Part shown: in pieces, positions 46,003-57,645 of the stretch | Layout of the letters: each line of letters opens with the position of its first letter | Numbering within the stretch: the stretch's first letter is position 1 | NCBI GenBank assembly: GCA_003971905.1 | Contig: RSEE01000117.1 | Location: forward strand, 124,001 to 188,000 | DNA length: 64,000 nucleotides | Reading direction: 5' to 3' | Origin: Moniliella sp. 'wahieum' | Taxonomy: Eukaryota; Basidiomycota; Moniliellomycetes; Moniliellales; Moniliellaceae | Translations under genes and position numbers: made by a program | Notes under the pieces: generated by a model | Told to the model about the DNA's origin: nothing | What the model saw: only the letters and a program-made list of their open reading frames with translations | Databases searched by the model: none

Positions 46003-49000
46003 CTACCCCCACATGCCCTCGGTGCGAGCATCGCGGTGCAGGAATCGATACAGCTCTTTGCCCGCGTCGTTACCGACCAACTCGCGAATCTCTGCGAGGC
46101 TCAGGTCGCAGAGCTCGGCGACGTTGCGCACCTCCCTCATCACATGCTCGGCATTGTGGTACGAGATACCGGGCATGGCACGCAGCAGGACTTGGGGAAG
46201 CCTGTTGAACGCCTGTTCCACCACCTGCTCCACCTCCCCGTTGGGACCGGGCTTACCATCGCGGTCGCTCACCCGACAGCGGCCACCCGCGTCGGGTCGG
46301 GCTCCGCATGGTTCTCCTTGAGTTCGCGAAAGATTTGTGCGGTGGCCGTGGGCGACGCGGACCAGAGGATGCGCAGACGCTTAAAGGTGATGGTCAGCAG
46401 GACCAGTTTCGCCTGCACATCCAGATCGTTCGGGCCTGCCCGCTCGCTCGCGCGGCGCCCGTGATGGGTTTCGCACCGCCGCCGTGTTGAGCAGCGCCTG
46501 CAGCGAAAATTCCCGGTCTTCGTCAAACTCGATCAGCAGCACGGGGTTCTTGTAGTGGATCGACATGATTTCCACTTGGGTGTACAGTCGGCCATCGCTA
46601 AAGGACCCAATCAGGTCACTGAGCGACTTGCGCTCCACGCAAATGTCCGGCGCCAACACATAGTCCCCCACTGTCAACCAGACTGGCACCACCTCCATCC
46701 CTGCTTCGGTCACATCGAAGGCAGTGCCGAGCGGAGCTCACGTCGGTCCACCACCACGCGCTGCGGCGCCTTGGTCGCTGTCAGCCGGCCACCGAGACGC
46801 GTGCTGATCGTCCGCAACAACTGGCTGTCGTGCTCGGCGTCCCGACCGCCTGCCGCACGCAGGGGCACGACCATGCCCGCCTTGTCCTTGATCAGCCGTT
46901 CGAACGCATCCTTCTCCTTGCGGATCGAAGAGAGGTAGCGCTGTTCTTCCGAGCTCTCGGCGTACAGCATAAAGTACAGTCGCACCTGCAACGACGGGTG
47001 CATCTTTCGGTACACTTCAATCTGCCGGATAAACCCAACGGAGGGATCAAAGAGGATAATGTACCGTGGTTTGATCTCTTGCAACACCTTGTCATCGTCC
47101 TCCTTCTTGTACGTTCGTACCACCACCAAATTCTCCATACTGAGACCAAAGTACGCATTGAACGTATCGTCGTTCAGTGTCTCGGTCGAAAGGCCCAAAC
47201 CAGGGCCGGTCGTTGCCGTCTCCTCCTCCGACTCGGATCCTTGGTCGGCATTCACCAGATCAATCGCCCGCTTGGAACTGGGACGAACCAAAAAACAACA
47301 AATCAGTGCCCAAGAACGCTTCTAACATGGAGGGGAAAAAACAACGTACAAGTCCGCCAACTCGTCCGCCTCTTGGCTACCATCTCGCCATGGGAAGCCG
47401 GATCGGTCGATGCCGACGCGGCAGCGGCCGAGCCGCCACCACGAACACGTCGCCGCTTGGTAGGCGGCGCATTGTGCGGAGTGTACTTATGTTTGAGCGC
47501 GTCGGACACGGGCTTGGTCCCGCCAGCCAAGGGACCGGGGGGCAAGGGGTCTTATCCAACGCGGCCGGGCGCGTGCCGCGTCCCAGCGCCCCCAAATCAG
47601 ATTTCCACAATAGGTACTCCTTGAACTGACGCCACATCATGATTCGGCCCGGGTGCTGCTCCGAGTAGCCTCGGCCTCCTCCTCGGCTGTGCCGGCCCAC
47701 GCTTCGGCCTCAGCGGTCGGGGTAGAGCACCAAGCCCGTCCGATGGTGCAACGTCGAGAGCAAACTGCGTACTTGCCACGTACTCCGCACCGAGGCCGTC
47801 ATGATCAAAATCGTGTTGTTTGTCCATCCGTCTGGGGCCGCAGCGTCACGTCAGCCGAGGTTAGTCTGAGCAGCAGGACAGTACAGGCGGGCAGGGGGGA
47901 GAAAGAGGAAAGAGAGGGACAACAACGTACAAGGATCCGGCTCCTGGGTCTGGATGTCTTGTTCAATCTCCCGCATCACATCCTGCAACAATTTCCACTT
48001 GGGCTGCTCCTCTAGGGTGGGGCTAATGCCCTCGGGGACCCAGGATGGCCAGGACTCGCCGGGAGGAGGAGGGAGAGGATGGGTGGCGCGCGTCTGTCCC
48101 GAGGCTGAGGACGTAGAGGAGGCCGGTTTGGACTTGGTGGTTTCGATCCTGCCTTCGAACACGCGCGCACGCGCCTCGGCAATGATCACGTTCGCCGCGT
48201 CCATCAAGAGCCAGGGCGACTGGTTTTGGCGCGAACTGGGGCCCTTGGGTGGTTGGCGGTTATGACGCTTTCGAGGTAGATCAGGTAATAGATCGCATCG
48301 TACTCGAGCAAGTAGGTGAGCAAGTTGCGCAGCGTGCCCAAGTCGGCGACCAGCTGCTTCGTCTTGGGCCCAACCTTGTTCCATACGCCGCTTAGCTGCT
48401 TGCGCGCCACATTGTCAAACGAACTGAACAGCGCATTGTCCACGGTAAACGTATCGACATCGCCCATACTGCTCCGCCGCAGCTCGTTGACCGTCGCCTC
48501 CAAGCACTCGAGGATCGCGGTCTGGATGCGCAGCATTCGTGGCGACAAGTCTTGGTACAGTTCAATCACATCCGCCTGCTTGGCCGCCAGGCTGCGCTGG
48601 ACCAACTTGTGAAACCGGGGCCAGAGCTCGACACGGCGCACGCGGAGCAGACTGGCCACGTGCTGGAGGCCGCGCGAAGCGAGGACCTGAGGCGCCTCGC
48701 TAAACGCTTTGAGAAAGCCTTCCTGGTTCTCGTCGCGAAAAGACGGATAATGTAAGCTTCCGTGCTGCCCTGCTCAAGCGTTCGGCATGGAGCACAACAA
48801 GGCCAGTCACCAGCTCGGTCGGAAGCACCTTGCGCAAAATGTCGACACGATGATCTGGCTCGTGGCCGAGACCAAGCCGCCGTTGAGGTAGAGTTGGCGC
48901 CGTTTGCTCTCGCCCTTGGCTTGGTCCACAATCTCCATCCCACCGGCGCCGAACGCCAAGCGTCAAGAGTTCCTCCCGATCGACGCTTCCTCCTCCGCAT

Positions 49001-49471
49001 TCGCACCCACCAGCAACACGAGATTGGACGGTGCATCGTAAATGCGTAAAATCGTCGACACCACCCGTCGTAGCCCCAGCCCAGGCGCCATGACCACCAG
49101 CGCATTCTCCTCGTCTTCGTCCCCACCACTGCCTCCTCCTCGTCGCCCGAGCCAGGGATGAGGGAGGCAATGATGGCCCGGTGATAGGGCAGCAGCACGG
49201 CTCTCTTGCCGCCTGCTGCATCGCTTGCTCCCCCCTGCGGGTCGACGAGCGGCTGCGAGTTGAGCGGCACGGCGGGGGGAAGGGAGGGCTGCGGGAGGGG
49301 CTGCGCGGGCTGGCGTGCGCAGGTGGCGGTGGCGGTGGTGATGACGGGGCGGTGGCGAGGGCGATGCGGGGGCAGGAGAAGGCGAAGGCGAAGACGCTGC
49401 CTCCATCTCTACCCACGCCGCCGCCGCCTTCTCCCACTCGCTCTGGCCCGACGCTGCGCCTGGGCGGCCAT
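46003..49471 (-). CDS. RAD1: XPF-family DNA repair endonuclease Rad1
   Basis: Catalytic subunit of the Rad1-Rad10 (XPF-ERCC1) structure-specific nuclease for nucleotide excision repair and recombination. The N-terminal helicase-like part has [17 protein letters not shown] and [20 protein letters not shown]. The nuclease core is intact near 46560-46690: [20 protein letters not shown] followed by [15 protein letters not shown], containing the ERKxxxDL active site. The C-terminal helix-hairpin-helix domain reads [20 protein letters not shown] and [18 protein letters not shown]. Introns are likely at 47278-47349 and 47832-47930. About 1,100 residues, like yeast Rad1. The start is uncertain: MAAQAQRR at 49471 or MEAASS at 49406, because the low-complexity N-terminus changes frame. 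Several further frame changes are present. Confidence 0.9.
47278..47349 (-). other. RAD1: RAD1 intron, 72 nt
   Basis: Minus-strand donor GTACGTTG, acceptor TCGTCCCAG, with a CACTGATT branch-like site. The length is a multiple of three. Confidence 0.75.
47832..47930 (-). other. RAD1: RAD1 intron, 99 nt
   Basis: Minus-strand donor GTACGTTG (same as the other RAD1 intron), ACTAACCT branch-like site, acceptor GGCCCCAG. Confidence 0.7.
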
Positions 49472-49833
49472 GGCGAGAGCAGCCCAAGTCAGTCGTCGCA
49501 GCAGGCAGACTCCGTAAAAACTAACTCTACTCACTTGGCGTCTGGCCAGCCGGTGCTTAAAGTGCAGCTTAGGTAAGCGGCAATCCTCAGCGTAAGCGTC
49601 GTCATCGACTTCTCATCCGATCTGTTTCGGCTTCTCTGCGCCCCCGACGCTCCGTCCGTCGTCCTGTCGGGTGGAGGTGTGGCTACGAGAGCCTATGGAA
49701 GTGGATGCAGCTGGGGTCATTCCGGGCAAGAAATAGCATGTGGGAGCAGTAGAGCGGCAGACTAACGGGGCAACAACGCCAACAGCAGCAGAGGGATTGT
49801 CCGCAGAAAGAGTACTAGTAGGCAGAGAGCGGA

Positions 49834-51130
49834 TTAGGCAATGGTGCGAATCACCTGGTCAAACGCCTGCGCCACATACTCCACGTTCGACCCGTTGAGC
49901 CCGGCCATGGAGATGCGGCCGTTGGCGGTGAGATAAATGTGGTGCTGGTCCACCAGCGCCTGGCACTGGCCCGGCGTCAGCCCCGTAAAGCAAAACATGC
50001 CAATCTGCTTGGTGATGCGACCAGTCGGTGGCCGCGGCCGGCGCGGGCGTCTGTCGCCGTTCGAGCGCGGCGCGCAACGCGGTGCGCATATCTTGGATCC
50101 GGTACGACATGCCCGCCACGTCCTTCTTCCACTGCGCAAACACTCGGGCTGGGTCAGGAGACGCTGCACCACCTGCGCGCCGTACGCGGGCGGGTTGGAG
50201 ATTTCGCTGCGACGAGGGTGGAGAGCTGCGACTTGACCTGCGCCGCGTGGCCCGGCGAGACGACATGCAACGCGCCAATCCGCTCGCCATACAGCCCGGC
50301 GTTCTTGGCAAAGCTCTGGCACACCAGCAGCGGAATGTCGCGCGCTGGACAAAGTGGCGCACGGCCCATGCGTCGGCATCCAGGTCGCCCGACGCAAAGC
50401 CTTGGTACGCACTGTCGAAAACGCAAAGTGGCGCTTGCGCGCAAACACATCGGCAATCGTCGTCCACTGCGCTCGCGTCGGGTCAACGCCGGTCGGGTTG
50501 TGCGCACATGCATGCAACAGAAACACGCTGCCGTCCGGCGCAGCTTCCAGCGTGGCCAGCAACCCTCGTCCAGCCCAATCGTCTTGGCGTCGTAGTAGAC
50601 ATAGTCAATCGGCCGGATGCCGGCCTGAGCCAGAATGGCCTTGTGGTTGGCCCAGGTGGGGTTGGAGAGGTAGACTGCTTGATACCGTTGGGGAAGGCGT
50701 AGAACTTGGACAAGAACAGCGCCCCCAGATGGTTCGCGCCCGTGCCCGAGATGGTCTGCACCGTCGCGACCCGGCCTTGGGCCAGGGCAGCACTGTCGGA
50801 CCAAACACCAGCTGGCCGCGGCGGCAGTGAACGCGGGCAAGCCCGTGATCGGCAGATACTCGTGGTTCAGCGCCGGGTCCTCGAGCCACGCGCGTGTCGC
50901 GGCCTGCACACTGGGCAAGACATAGGGCCGGCCCTGGTCGTCGCGGTACGCACCGACACCAGGTTGACCTTGGTCGGCGCCTTGTCCGCCGCGTACCCGG
51001 CGCTCAGCTTGAAGATGGCATCGGGCGGCGCCTGGGGCACGTCGGTCCACGCATCGAAGCTCGCCACGGGCTCGGCGGGCGCGGGGGGGCGGATGTGGTT
51101 GGTGATGGCATTGAGGCGATCGCTGGCCAT
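49834..51130 (-). CDS. Aspartate aminotransferase
   Basis: PLP enzyme exchanging amino groups between aspartate and 2-oxoglutarate. It starts [20 protein letters not shown], then [40 protein letters not shown] and [20 protein letters not shown]. The cofactor-binding region has [40 protein letters not shown] and [20 protein letters not shown] follow. The PLP lysine lies in [20 protein letters not shown]. The C-terminus is [20 protein letters not shown]. About 430 residues, the normal size. There is no obvious mitochondrial presequence, so the cytosolic isoform is more likely. Frame changes occur at six or more points. A TTTAACGTTTAA palindrome stands about 50 bp before the start. Confidence 0.93.
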
Positions 51131-54100
51131 GGCGGGGGGGTGAGATTGGATGGCGGAAGAAGGGAGGGGCGGGGGGGGGGGGTTTAACGTTTAAGGCGGT
51201 GTGTGCTGGGGGTGCTGGAGACGGAGACACGCACACGTCCGCTCGCCTGGCCACGGGCCAAAATGCTCTGACTCTGCTGAAACCAGCGGCGAGTGCGCAG
51301 ATAAGACACACGCCGCACGGGGGCAGTACAGCCCGCGCCCCTTGCGGCCCGCGGCGTGCGAGCAGCCGCCGGCAGCCCAGCAGTGTCCTGCGCGGCTTGC
51401 CCATGCGAGACACGCACGCCAGGCAGCCCAGCAGCTGCGGCAGTCCAGCGCACGCCACGGCCAAACACGCACCAGGTCCGCGCGCACCCGGCCAGTGTGC
51501 AGCGCGTCACACTGCCCCTGTGCGTGGCGCGTGCTGCAGCGGCAGGGGCAGGGGCGGCGGAGCAGGGGCTCAGCGCCACCAGCGTCAAGCCAAGCGATGC
51601 CCGCTGCCACTGTAACGCAACATTAGACGTTCGGCGGCGCGCAGTCACCATCCACACCCAAGTGCGTACAACCCGTACCCGTCGTCGGCAGACGCGGGGC
51701 TGCTTGCCCGTGCCCCTTTGCAAACACTTGCTACGGAGTCTTTGCACTTCCCTCCTGCGCTCCTCCTCCTCGCGGGCCTTGGCTTGCTGGCTTGGCTTGC
51801 TTGGCTCTCGGCTGGCGCGTGGGCAGCCCAAATGCCTACGACTGCCCTCTCGACCCAATCATTGTGGCCTTTTGCCACCTCCTGTCTTCGCTTTCCTCCT
51901 CCAGCTGCCCAGGGGCCAGTCCCCTTCGATCCACCCCGAGTGTGCGTGGGGCCAGTGTGCCAAGGGCTGGTGGCGCGTGGTACAGTGGGGCATGGCGCGT
52001 GGCATGGCTTGTGCATCAGCAACGTCCCCGGCTTTGGCCGGCAGGCACACCGAGCCGGGAGAGCATGCGTGCACCTGTTGCTCCGAGTCCTCAGGCCTCA
52101 TTATTGCACCATCGACCATTGATCACATCGATATCAATATCAATTGGGCAACTCAGCCGGTGGGGGTGCAGCCTAGGACGTTGATGCGCACTGAAGACCC
52201 CACAAGGGAGCCTTTCAGCAGAACGCCACGTTGGGTCCTGTAATGCTGTATGGAATGTGCGTAGTTGTCGGCGATGGATGGATGCTCGGGTACGTTTCTC
52301 CAACGACCGGCTGCCGTCTACGTTTTGTGTGGTCGTTGGACGCCTTTTGCCGGGAGAGGTTGGCTGGGCGGAGCATGATGGTGGCGTTCAACGTGCCAGA
52401 GAGAGCTGCTCACCCGATGCCCAACGCAACAGAATACTCCTAGCCTCTCATCGACCTCGTTACTGACTGGCCCACTACGTGCACTCACTCACTCAGATTC
52501 AATGGGCAACCAAGTGGACTCTCCAACCGTCGCGGAGACGAAATTATACTTAAGAGGCACAGGCGACTCGTCCTCCCAGAACATCCCTTACCTTCTCCTG
52601 TCCCTTGTCGACCCCACATCCGATCTGGAAAGGGTTGTTGTTGTCATATTTTCTCTTCCTGCTCATACTTACCTCCCGCACCAGCCGTGGGCCCCCCTCC
52701 ATCAGACTTCCAAACTAGAAGATCTGCGTTCATTCATACACACGATCTTCTATAGTTCATACCGTGCCTCGGACCGTTTCTTCTTGGCGCATATATCTGC
52801 TACCCCCCCCGTTCTCAACTTGCTCGTTGTGTCGGATCAAGCAAGTCAAAATTATAATGCCTCCTAGGGGGGTGGCCGTGGAGAGAGAACTAACCCGGGT
52901 GCACCGTCACTAGCCACTACGTATATAGAGCCCCTCTACTGCTTTTTTCTCCGTCCACAGTGTTGCGAGGGGCGTGGGGATTCGATAAACACCAGAGCAA
53001 CCAATTGTAGTAGTAATCATCAGCGATACGTTGATCTCAATGCGATGGGATGCCAACTCTTCAAGTTTACGAGCCCCTGATGGAAACACTAGCAGGTCAG
53101 ATCGGTTCCATCGTTGCGGTTGGGGTCGGGTACTGTGCGCCCTCCCACCGGCCACCCTCATCTGTGGAGCACGACGAAAGATGCCAAAACCAGACGGCGA
53201 AACACATCTGTGCGCCATATGAACCACAGTTGGAGAGTACTGAGGCCTGAGGTGAGAGCCAGCAGCATCACCGTCGAGTCGGACAGCAGCGCGCAAGCGC
53301 TGGGATCGGGACTGGGATTCAATGAGGCACAAAATCTTACGGCTGGTCCGTCGACTTGCAAGTCAATCGAGGAGGAATCAGGCGTTGGGAACTGTGCCTC
53401 GTCTCTACGGCTTGGTGAGTCAATGGGATATGTATTGCAAAAGGGAGGCTCTGCGAGTCGTGCTGTGATCTGCAGGTTCGAGTGGGAAACATTCCATTCC
53501 GTCGGTTTCGAGCTTGCCTTTAACCGTAGCTATTAGTACGATATAAGAGGCTCCACCAGGGGCCGGTAAGACCTGGGGGTTTTCCTGGCCGTATGAGTGG
53601 CTAAGGGAACGTGGCCAAGCCTCGTGACCGCACTGGCTCCTGAGTACCGCCTACTGAGTCCTGATGAGGTACGTGCGCCCCACTCCACTGCACAATGCGA
53701 TGCGTTCAACACACTACCCAGCCTTGCCGTTCTTGACAACCACCTCCACTAAATAGTACCATGGGGCGAACAGAGCAATTCTTAGCGGTGGATCGCACGG
53801 ATCCGTAAAGAACTTCACTTTTTGTTGAGGTGGACTTTGACCCCCCCCCCCACCCGCTCTGTCCTTTGACCCAACCCGTCCCCCACATCGCACTCACGGT
53901 GCTATATATACCCACTCAAACTCCTTCTCCCCCACTCTCCCTCTCCTCTCTGTCCTTTTTGTCCGGGGGGGTATGGTCTCCCGCTGTGCTCGTCGCACCA
54001 CGCTCATCCCTCTTAACCCACTGTATGACGGACCTCCTGCCCAACCTGCCCAACCTACTGGCTCTATACCGACCTCGACCGGGCTGTGGCCCACCGGCTA

Positions 54101-54704
54101 TCATGTCCGATCTGTAACATGCCCAGCAACCTCATTCCTCCTGTGGCCACACGCACCGATTGGGGATCCTATACCTACCCCCCGGCGCGTGTCATTCCTC
54201 GCGTCTGCTCGCACCCGCGGCAGGCGGATTGGGAGTGCGCGTTGGCAGAGTGGAGGGGGGGAAGGAGGCAACAAAACATAAGGCCACTTGAAAGCAATCA
54301 TAAAGGGGAAGGAAAACGTGCGATGGGCTTCTCACTCGCTCTGATCTGATCGAGCGTTGGGGCCAAGAGCCGCCTGGTGATCCGGCTCACACAATGCGGA
54401 GCAAGGAGCAGATGAGAACAGGAAAGTGTGCGAGGTGCAAGGTGCGGGGTGCGAGGGGTAGGAGGGTGCGGAGACGACACCCGACTGGTGCCAGACGTGC
54501 TAGGTGCTCTTACCGCTATGTACCGCCAGCATCGAGTCCCACCTATACGCCTAGTAAAAACCTGCAATCACAGAGCTCCCCCTACCACGCCAAACAAAAG
54601 CACGGAAGAAGGAAGGGAATCGGGGGCCGGCCAAGTAACGCCCGGTCCGGCGGGGGGTCCTGGCCTCCGGCCTCCGGCCTCAGGCCGGTGCTCGATCGTC
54701 GAGC
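51131..54704. other. Long region with no recognised gene
   Basis: About 3.6 kb. It holds the AAT promoter (with GGTTTAACGTTTAAGG at 51181) and a run of open frames at 51.2-52.2 kb that show no domain. A 121-codon frame at 52502-52867 and a TATATATA box at 53903-53910 ahead of weak open frames at 53.97-54.35 kb are also present. One of those frames reads CPICNMPSNLIPP, a lone CxxC. None is convincing. Base composition is lower in G+C from about 52.2 to 53.8 kb. Confidence 0.4.
52502..52867 (+). CDS. Small hypothetical protein, doubtful
   Basis: A 121-codon frame beginning MGNQVDSPTVAETKLYLRGT with no overlap by a better frame and a hydrophobic middle (IPYLLLSLVDP, VVVIFSLP). No domain or homologue is recognised. 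The Gly at position 2 could suggest myristoylation, but the following residues fit that signal poorly. It may be random. Confidence 0.2.
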   Translation: MGNQVDSPTVAETKLYLRGTGDSSSQNIPYLLLSLVDPTSDLERVVVVIFSLPAHTYLPHQPWAPLHQTSKLEDLRSFIHTIFYSSYRASDRFFLAHISATPPVLNLLVVSDQASQNYNAS

Positions 54705-56328
54705 TTACTGCATCTCGGCACTGGCACTGGTGTGCGCATGGTGGCGCTGCCACCAGGCGCGTTCGTGGCGGAAGAGGTTTGGACGTAGACGTAGGCCCAG
54801 CCGGTCTGGGCCAGCAGGACAAAGAGTAGCAAGGCCCATACGGGTGCCCAGGAATGCGCCAGGATGGAAACAAAGTGTTTCCCCTGGTTCTTGATCACCA
54901 CCACCAACGCCACCTCGGGTCCGAGCAGCATGACGAGCGGCACGGAAATGCCCCATACAGCACGGTGACCATATGGCGAAACGGCGGCTGGCGTGCCACC
55001 GACGCGCGAACGAGTCCCGAAACAGCATGCCACCACCACCATCGACCGCGGTCAAGTCGGGCCAGATGTAGGCCAAACCAGGGAGGAGCGGAGCGTGGCG
55101 CGCATGGCCCGAGATGGCCACGGGCGATCGCCAGCCCAGAGCGGACGCCAAGTTGAACAAGCCAAACGCCAGCCCGATAAAGGCAAAATGATAGGAGGAC
55201 TCAATGCCATCAGAGGCCAGTTGCCATAGTTGCCATCCAAACACGTGCCTAGGAGCAAGGTCGTTGCGCCGGCCAGGATGCCCCCGAGAAAGGCCCATTG
55301 GAAGATATCCCAGCACTCAAACGATCGTCGGATGCGTCGGCGCAAGCGCGTCCACCTCCCTCGTTGACTTCGTGCCGCGTGGTGAGAAACGCGCTGTTTT
55401 TCCGGTAGCACTCCCACCAGCGCCAAAACCATTGCGGGATCCTGCGTGCACACGCGCGGGGTCAGCACACCCAACAAGCAAAGCGAAACGGAAAAAAGCA
55501 AAGCAAAGCAAAGCAAAGCAAAGCAAAGCAAAGCAAGCAAAGCAAAGCAAAGCAAGCAAAGCAGCAAAGCAAAGCAAGCAAGCAAAGCAAAGCAAAGCAA
55601 AGCAACACAAAGCAAAGCAAAGCAAAGCAGACTAGACGACACCATGCCGCTCGGTTCCATTCAAGGGACGGATACGTTACGCACTGCAAAGTCCCGAGGG
55701 TCGCCGTCGTTGCACCATACAAAACTGTGGCAGAAGGAAAGTCAGGCACAGGCAACTCCCAGTCAGCTGATCCAATCGTTCCACAGAGAGAAACGCGAAA
55801 CGAGGAGAGGAGAGGAGAGGAGAGGAGAGGACTGGGGAGGGATGCGTACTGCTGTTGTCGCCACGGGCAATGTGGTCCGTATCCCCATGGTAGAGAAGGA
55901 CGTAGAAGATAATGTTGGGCAGATGGCATTGAAAAAGACCAGGGCCAAGACTGTGGGAGGCCAGCACGGTGGGTGTCAGCAGGGGGACGGTGGCGCAGGA
56001 GGGCGAGAGGGGGGCATACGCACTGTTCAGGCCAAAGGACAGACGACGGGCACGCCAGTCGTAGTTGAGACTGGGCGGTCGCGTCGGGTCGGACTCGCCA
56101 GGCTGGCGGCACGGCTGGAGGGCACAGGGCGGGTCTTATCGTCGCTTTCGAGATCGGTGCGCGAGGCGGGCGGCTCAGCGTCGAGCACGACGAGATGGGG
56201 CTCGAGGATGCGCATGCTGTGCTCTTCGGGCGCGGGCTTGAGGCTGTGGAGGAGAAGGCGTCAGAGGGGGTGAAGGCGGAGGCGGAGGCGGTGGTGGTTT
56301 GGCTGAACGCGGGCGCGTGGCCAGGCAT
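54705..56328 (-). CDS. Multi-pass membrane protein of unknown family
   Basis: The reading starts MPGHAPAFSQTTTASASAFT. A segment NYDWRARRLSFGLNSAYAP and a hydrophobic stretch (LALVFFNAICPTLSSTSF) follow, then probable introns: about 55760-55850 (GTACGCAT...GCCACAG) and about 55445-55625, the latter filled by a TTGCT repeat and ending CTGACC...CACGCAG. Then come ECWDIFQWAFLGGILAGATT, GNYGNWPLMAL, AFIGLAFGLFNLASALGWRS, AVWGISVPLVMLLGPEVALV and WALLLFVLLAQTGWAYVYVQ. At least five hydrophobic segments are visible. I do not recognise the family. Frame changes are frequent, so the exact product and the C-terminus are uncertain. Intron structure and hydrophobic periodicity argue that it is a real gene. 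Confidence 0.5.
55495..55628. repeat. AGCAA pentanucleotide microsatellite
   Basis: About 25 copies of AGCAA (TTGCT on the minus strand) with a few four-base units, lying in what appears to be an intron of the membrane-protein gene. All six frames are open only because of the repeat. Confidence 0.85.
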
Positions 56329-57645
56329 GGCGCGGGGGGGGGGAGGAGAGTAGTGTGGTGAGTGGAGAAGGTGGTGGTGGAGATGGTAGTGGTGGTGGTG
56401 GTGGCGATGGCGATGGCGATGGCGATGACAATGCCATTGACACTCCCAATGGCCATGGCGACGCGGATAATACCCAACGCGCAGAGTGCTGTGGTTGGGC
56501 TGGCAGATGGATGGGACGCTGGCCCATGCGGTAGTGCCTGCGGCCACGGCGCCAGTGTGCAGGCCCAGCGCCGCTGCCCCACACTGGGCCTCGGCTGCGA
56601 GCACCCACGCAGGGCGGCAGGGGGGCAGTGTTTTGTTATAGCGCCTGCTATCAGGCGCAGGATTATCCTCATCATCGACATCATCCTCATCCTCATCATC
56701 ATCATCATCATCATTATCCAGGCCTACCCTACGTATTTCCTGCCCGCCATGCGTTGCTTGTCCACACACCTCTTCTGCTCGCGCCCCATGTCCTCCGCCC
56801 TCCCCGCCACATGCGCGAAGACACGTGTTGTGCGCCTTGGCCTCCTCCATTCATGCCCCCCTCAGCACGCCCTCGCCTATCCTCGGCATCCTCCGCTTGT
56901 CCATCACGTGGACCAGACTAACCTATTCCACCCATCGGCTGTTTCAACACGGCTGGGTCCACCGTTCTGCCAAGCCCCCGACGAAGCCACACTGGCAGGA
57001 ATCATTAATCGCATGCCACACTCCCACCGTCCTAGACAGATCCTTCTTTGGCTTTTCTGGCCTGCGTGTTGCCATGTTGCCATCTGCTCAGCCAGGTTCG
57101 TTTTTTCTGTGACGCTGCGCCACAAACGCCAACGCCAGCACTCCCAAACCACAGTATGTAGTGTGCACAGCACTCCGCATTCTCTCGCCTCTTGCCTCCT
57201 CTCCTCTCGAGAATGGGTAGCGCAGCGTCTCGCGCAGACTTCTGTCTCATCCAACGGGCGCGTCGAGTAGTCGCCTCCGCTGGCCATCGACAGCCTCTGT
57301 TGGGTTACCGGTTATCCTGGCCGCGGCTGGATGGGCAGCTCGCACTTCCCACGACAGGGACAGTGCCCCCCCCTGCACCAGCCGCGCAGCACAGGCGCAG
57401 TGTCCCTTCACGCCGTCGCTCTCCCCCTCTCGAAAGCAGGGGGCTAGGGTTGTGTGCCACGTGGCCCGGCAGCAGCCAGGCACGGGCGCTGTGTGGACCG
57501 TCGGCCTGCGGGGGACGTTGGCGCTGCGCTGCGCCCCCCTCTGAAACAGGTGCCACGTCACCGCCTTTCTCTTTCCCCGCCCTTTTCTTTTTTTCTCGCC
57601 ACCGCCACCGCCACCGCCACCGCCATCGTCACTCCGCCCACCCCC
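56329..57645. other. Divergent intergenic region before the bZIP gene
   Basis: About 1.3 kb. Next to the membrane-protein start it holds GGTGGTGGTGGCGATGGC-type repeats (56386-56430). Further on are CATCATCATCCTC-type repeats (56665-56720) and, next to the bZIP start, CCACCG repeats (57598-57626). No gene is recognised between them. Confidence 0.45.
57598..57626. repeat. CCACCG repeats before the bZIP start
   Basis: About five CCACCG units ending 19 bp before the ATG at 57646, followed by CTCCGCCCACCCCC. Confidence 0.65.

Noticed and set aside
51356-52243. 295-codon open frame on the plus strand
   Set aside because: It is Cys/Arg/Ala-rich without any domain, overlaps long frames on both strands, and crosses the AAT upstream region. 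It looks like a composition effect.
53903-54349. TATATATA box followed by a small gene with a CPIC motif
   Set aside because: Three frames are open for only 80-100 codons each, with one isolated CxxC and no conserved context; too weak to call a gene.
55462-56850. 462-codon minus-strand frame
   Set aside because: Its length comes from read-through of CCACCA, AGGAG and TTGCT repeats; only parts overlap the probable exons of the membrane protein, and in a different frame for the hydrophobic segments.
56362-57270. 302-codon frame between the membrane-protein and bZIP genes
   Set aside because: Begins in a Val-rich frame created by GGTGGT repeats and has no recognisable domain; the region is better read as a divergent promoter area.
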